From: a virus
DNA length: 28,867 nt
Reading direction: 5' to 3' (one strand)
Virus record (IMG/VR): IMGVR_UViG_3300020055_002073
Span: 1 to 28,867 of that record
Shown here one piece after another: positions 27,801-28,867 of this stretch. Position numbers and translations under genes: made by a program. The number at the start of each line of letters is the position of its first letter. Within the stretch, counting starts at the first letter, position 1. Under the pieces are notes generated by a model that worked only from the letters and a program-made list of their open reading frames with translations, had not been told where the DNA came from and ran no database searches.

Positions 27801-28271
27801 CGTAGACTTATTGCGTTGATACCATGGGTTGAAAATAATGTAACAGGTGGGGTAATTAAGTTTAAAAATGGTAATCTTGCTAATTTAACTACAGATGTTA
27901 CAACATTACGAGGTATTTTATATACCGATATTGAGGGTCAGGTTTGTGTTAATAATGGAAGTCAAAATAGACCGTTAGCGTCATTTATCGATTGGAAAAC
28001 AAGTATGGATGTTGTTAAGACAGTGTTGACCACATCATCAGTATCCAATGATATGACCCAAATCGGTCTTCCTGAATATGTAGATGAAAATGAAAAACTA
28101 TATGCAAAAATTTACATTAAATATCTTTATTCACAAATAGGAACAGATGCCGAGTTTGATAGAATTATTACCAGTCCAGCAAACGCAAGTGAACAACGTA
28201 TAAAGGACAGATATGATGCGGTTGTTCCTTCATTTAAAAGAGGAATTAATTGGTATGTAAGTGCATTCTAA
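21834..28271 (+). CDS. Giant baseplate hub-like protein
   Basis: A 2145-residue protein, the largest in the window. Residues about 145-250 (FIPQVDIDMVDVQGRTLFEL, then FYLTVKGYYGKAVKYELMM and a YKVSISFIGRTAALLSD strand) and residues about 1830-1890 (YNCQVVSMGNVMIQPTMYFN, then GPYWILDVNHSITPGNFTTT) look like beta segments of contractile-tail hub proteins (gp27/VgrG type), in which GxYxVxxVxHxI..G.yxT is a frequent signature. About 1,600 residues lie between them, including a coiled-coil-like part near 320-440 and long Asn/Tyr/Ser-rich stretches. The last 175 residues form a separate domain I do not recognise. It is the last of three overlapping baseplate genes. No lysozyme motif was seen. Confidence 0.65.
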   Translation: MAVNKNTRKFYGGEKIAFEQEDNIVVVDPNKIINSDGQLEERLVEHENLIMYANLEANIIPRTKLALGVNTDQMASTLTIATFGETEDGKINFLKPQGKDYLDATYTDQLSGQNALEGNGINQTQITEDNRRTVRNTQDTQLLGITNISIRNNASFIPQVDIDMVDVQGRTLFELGENSPYSAFFQLPYPLFYLTVKGYYGKAVKYELMMKSFNARFDPSDGNYKVSISFIGRTAALLSDLSLGALYALPHMYEKNVLVNENSNGTDLSPDLALTVNNFITNQIQNGVETTPVKPVVKTRGEEIINNVYQTYVSKGLIDEDLPRLSLSQLELRLQNLEEFVKQQFTKEDLSVLNDIENYKSKISEYRQDITLLRLKNSWAGKNLDAGKKYIDLEGNVYYLSKKSLEGDLQNQKDTQASLIAKINKYNKELTDNATFGNDGDYTILGKTKSSTIPVDISSNDIITTLDFEDVDMLETYIVQTNSTPNEAELAAFSAKTYTNFELIKKYYNKDLTPDDDLSNVFYTFGEISHSSKFKVGGFFNKINLIEKQFTDKAEIIKKELSEALAIKIESPDGGLGFRPTIRNVMAMLIANVDGFYRLMDEVHREAWNLKDDPVRKSVIISPETTNGVDSKDSILGSQGDENFIYPWPQYFEREVDGKNVRDVIKYLGDPSCEGRTRAYLYDKWPEVEFTEEFIRADLQRREEQKTLNYKNSKQTIDAISVNAVEYPYRNEPYTNLSQVSFFYELWERTFLASNYTKLFRLPKSLLNMAQVVGEFEATTIIEAIKRDTFLSKKLKNYGLNAANFESVLRSVSNEGNGPSWGKYISDVFVTPYIQEYENNFQKIYSLETYYADSPKATIAVEAQEKLREYLISTDNNRLTFTDVYPLTDITWLKANIQDGATIGSANLANQTTKTFFFLDYKKALASFDPQTVDSGDYSYTPSMLTTWYNYDSPPIELPSKLNIKQRYTDKVSKYEYFVTEGVVDYTGNYSGYVDNPVQTTSLLNTPYFINAIDDAVTKRKNGTENPNVGLGYLFVNSLPLQTLREKMNRGKIDEPFGDYNFAVYNKFAALHKLPYAWVVKYGSIWHRYKKYVQQQVDILDDIWKPINENTLFDPVTSQKTTTYKIPAGTGYTTVSLDDSNVNTFGNITQRVNVGFYPKLVNDINYLFSYQEFITGYTQSDFTNYSEGNTQLGGKGLKIYSNSNANINYIPGNVDGDPTKSLSIVNNYVFYDSPDLHSDESVAKVICYPSAGGDDFNQHRYEVTDAANNVKNPLRQTLYDGSVKSLWGVSHYGYFDDSAVVKPDYYEYIKSIDTNNDNQNSFDLLYSFEYSRIEEIFAVFNEDVLNIFETEFLKFCKDPNRDLVNSEYPHLLDTLKPLFFVDRPALTGVGEVDGKLIAEKQKYGFKKGIRRLLDSKVIYKQGNPTYYDRRVWNSFSSDDSYHPNQKINFGNYVVNSLPTAGGSITLAQSQANYPEAWEALNLSVGRYFADGYVYTNSGSVITDFFVDMNVEFTETNVRLLSHIIKMYATQKFKNPSMTKANFDTMFNDYLSLLNTSQQDIQNILFRKLNQDLPNITEENDKIESSMKGDVVKLELYEFFKTLNDKWIAGGDFQERTIFEDFLFLDRANRNIGDKLIVNVDGLRRFLNARNSKNSVYTLIGHLITNNNMLFMALPSYTNFYGIAEPSPGATPKEGIEDSASSVFGTFAEVDYLDNRPKFLCLFTDRVSEHLNLENNIDYRYGNDGVEFFKDPALREEQSDKDDYALSNKVVAFNVDFGVRNQGIFQSVSLDQSQFKDTSESFLITTEIANQAKGSKTFQQSTSLYNIYKNRSYNCQVVSMGNVMIQPTMYFNLRYVPMFTGPYWILDVNHSITPGNFTTTFSGVRMSKYSFPDVKDLVMSVNLDILQQLNDTYNSEEKAAESNQNADGATEDATPSSTGVSGEVEEVNQTFCSPIAEYETLPYVTLRDETLPYSEIKTYVDDITLSNENIRRLIALIPWVENNVTGGVIKFKNGNLANLTTDVTTLRGILYTDIEGQVCVNNGSQNRPLASFIDWKTSMDVVKTVLTTSSVSNDMTQIGLPEYVDENEKLYAKIYIKYLYSQIGTDAEFDRIITSPANASEQRIKDRYDAVVPSFKRGINWYVSAF

Positions 28272-28291
28272 GAAAATTAAGTATTTCGATA

Positions 28292-28300
28292 TATTTATAT
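28292..28300 (+). promoter_or_regulatory. Promoter box upstream of the 74-residue gene
   Basis: TATTTATATAGAAAA differs from the common box at the last position. It ends 14 bases before the ATG at 28315, repeating the fixed spacing. Confidence 0.5.
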
Positions 28301-28314
28301 AGAAAAGTAATATT

Positions 28315-28539
28315 ATGAACGTAAAATCATTATTAGACCAGTATTTGTCAAAAGACACGAGAATTACTGAAAGAGATGCCGGAAATGGTTACAAAGAAGT
28401 TTGTGACTTAGACACAGGAGACTGTTATACCGTTAGTATGAGAGACGGACTTATTGAGAGAGTTGATAATACAAGACAAGTAAACAGAACCCTTAAAGTT
28501 GAAACACCTCATGGTGTGAAAACATTATTAAACGGGTAA
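28315..28539 (+). CDS. Small protein of unknown function (74 residues)
   Basis: Begins MNVKSLLDQYLSKDTRITER and continues with YKEVCDLDTGDCYTV, where two Cys flank a D.D.GD turn; the second half is polar and beta-like. I do not recognise a family. It has its own promoter box, and its stop lies 13 bases before the next ATG, so it is probably cotranscribed with the acidic protein. The regular codon pattern and conserved spacing support it being real. Confidence 0.7.
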   Translation: MNVKSLLDQYLSKDTRITERDAGNGYKEVCDLDTGDCYTVSMRDGLIERVDNTRQVNRTLKVETPHGVKTLLNG

Positions 28540-28552
28540 AAAAAAGATTAAG

Positions 28553-28867
28553 ATGTCAGTAGATAATAAAATATTAGAAGAATTAAAAAGACATAACTCA
28601 ATCAACAAATATTTGACGGAGCAAGAAGCACCTGTTGACGCACCTGAAGGTGGTGATGATTTAGAGTTAGATATGGATGTTGATACGGATGCTGAAGAAA
28701 TTCCAGAACCTGTTGATATTGAGACTGACCCTGATGTTGAGAAAGTTGACGACGAGGGTAATGTTGAAGGTGAAGACATGGGTGGTGACACTGAAGAGTT
28801 AGAGATTACAGATTTAGTAAACAAGCAAAACGAAATCTCAGATAAACAAGATGAGTATATGGACTCA
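28553..28867 (+). CDS. Acidic protein, 3'-partial at the window edge
   Basis: The open frame starts MSVDNKILEELKRHNSINKY and runs off the window after 105 residues without a stop. A short N-terminal helix is followed by about 60 residues dominated by Asp and Glu with almost no basic residues, then ITDLVNKQNEISDKQDEYM, which looks like the start of a coiled coil. No family can be named from this part. Position after the baseplate genes and the helical sequence suggest a virion or assembly protein, which is inference. The start lacks a Shine-Dalgarno sequence and is preceded by an A run. Confidence 0.7.
   Translation, partial: MSVDNKILEELKRHNSINKYLTEQEAPVDAPEGGDDLELDMDVDTDAEEIPEPVDIETDPDVEKVDDEGNVEGEDMGGDTEELEITDLVNKQNEISDKQDEYMDS

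Noticed and set aside
28528-28824. A 98-codon minus-strand open frame, Ser/Thr-rich
   Set aside because: It is the antisense of the Asp/Glu-rich reading frame on the plus strand; GAT/GAA repeats read backwards give Ser/Thr/Phe codons. It has no promoter box or plausible protein pattern.
1-28867. tRNA genes, CRISPR arrays, insertion sequences or integration sites
   Set aside because: Noncoding gaps are too short for most of these, and I saw no cloverleaf, regularly spaced repeats, transposase motif or integrase gene.

Overview
The window is a stretch of a large tailed-virus genome with a contractile (myovirus) tail, built on a T4-type plan. The direct evidence is a family B DNA polymerase, a tail sheath, a tail tube, a tape-measure-like protein and several very large baseplate proteins. 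There are no tRNA or rRNA genes and no bacterial housekeeping genes. The DNA is AT-rich and tightly packed, with several TAATG stop/start overlaps; the longest gap without a gene is about 125 bases. None of the start codons I inspected has a clear AGGAGG-type ribosome binding site; the upstream sequence is simply A-rich. Together with the AT-rich coding sequence, this suggests a host that initiates translation without Shine-Dalgarno pairing, such as a Bacteroidota member. The host assignment is inference.

Layout. Positions 1-2484 (+) carry DNA polymerase, probably cut at its 5' end by the window edge. A leftward block (7280 down to 2453) follows: a SNF2-type helicase, a protein joining a complete Mn-type superoxide dismutase domain to a possible nuclease-like C-terminal domain, a probable neck protein and a small beta-rich protein. 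From 7330 to the window end almost everything runs rightward in tail-assembly order: connector-like protein, gp15-like tail completion protein, a small ribbon-helix-helix gene on the opposite strand, tail sheath, a 47-residue protein, a HAD-like hydrolase, tail tube, a tail assembly chaperone pair with a possible programmed frameshift, tape measure, a 1528-residue baseplate protein with an embedded OmpA-like segment, a LysM/gp53-like baseplate protein, a 2145-residue baseplate hub-like protein, a 74-residue protein, and the start of a very acidic protein.

Regulation. A short box, TATTTATAA, lies just upstream of most transcription-unit starts on both strands, always in the same orientation relative to the gene. 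In several cases it ends exactly 13-14 bases before the ATG. It is the reverse complement of the T4 late promoter box with one extra base, and is probably this virus's late promoter. A strong terminator hairpin follows the tail tube gene and another hairpin follows the sheath gene, so the two most abundant tail proteins are likely on their own short transcripts.

The most unusual content is the dismutase fusion, the candidate frameshift in the tail chaperone pair, the OmpA-like domain in the baseplate, the split arrangement of the giant hub protein, and the HAD-like enzyme between sheath and tube.
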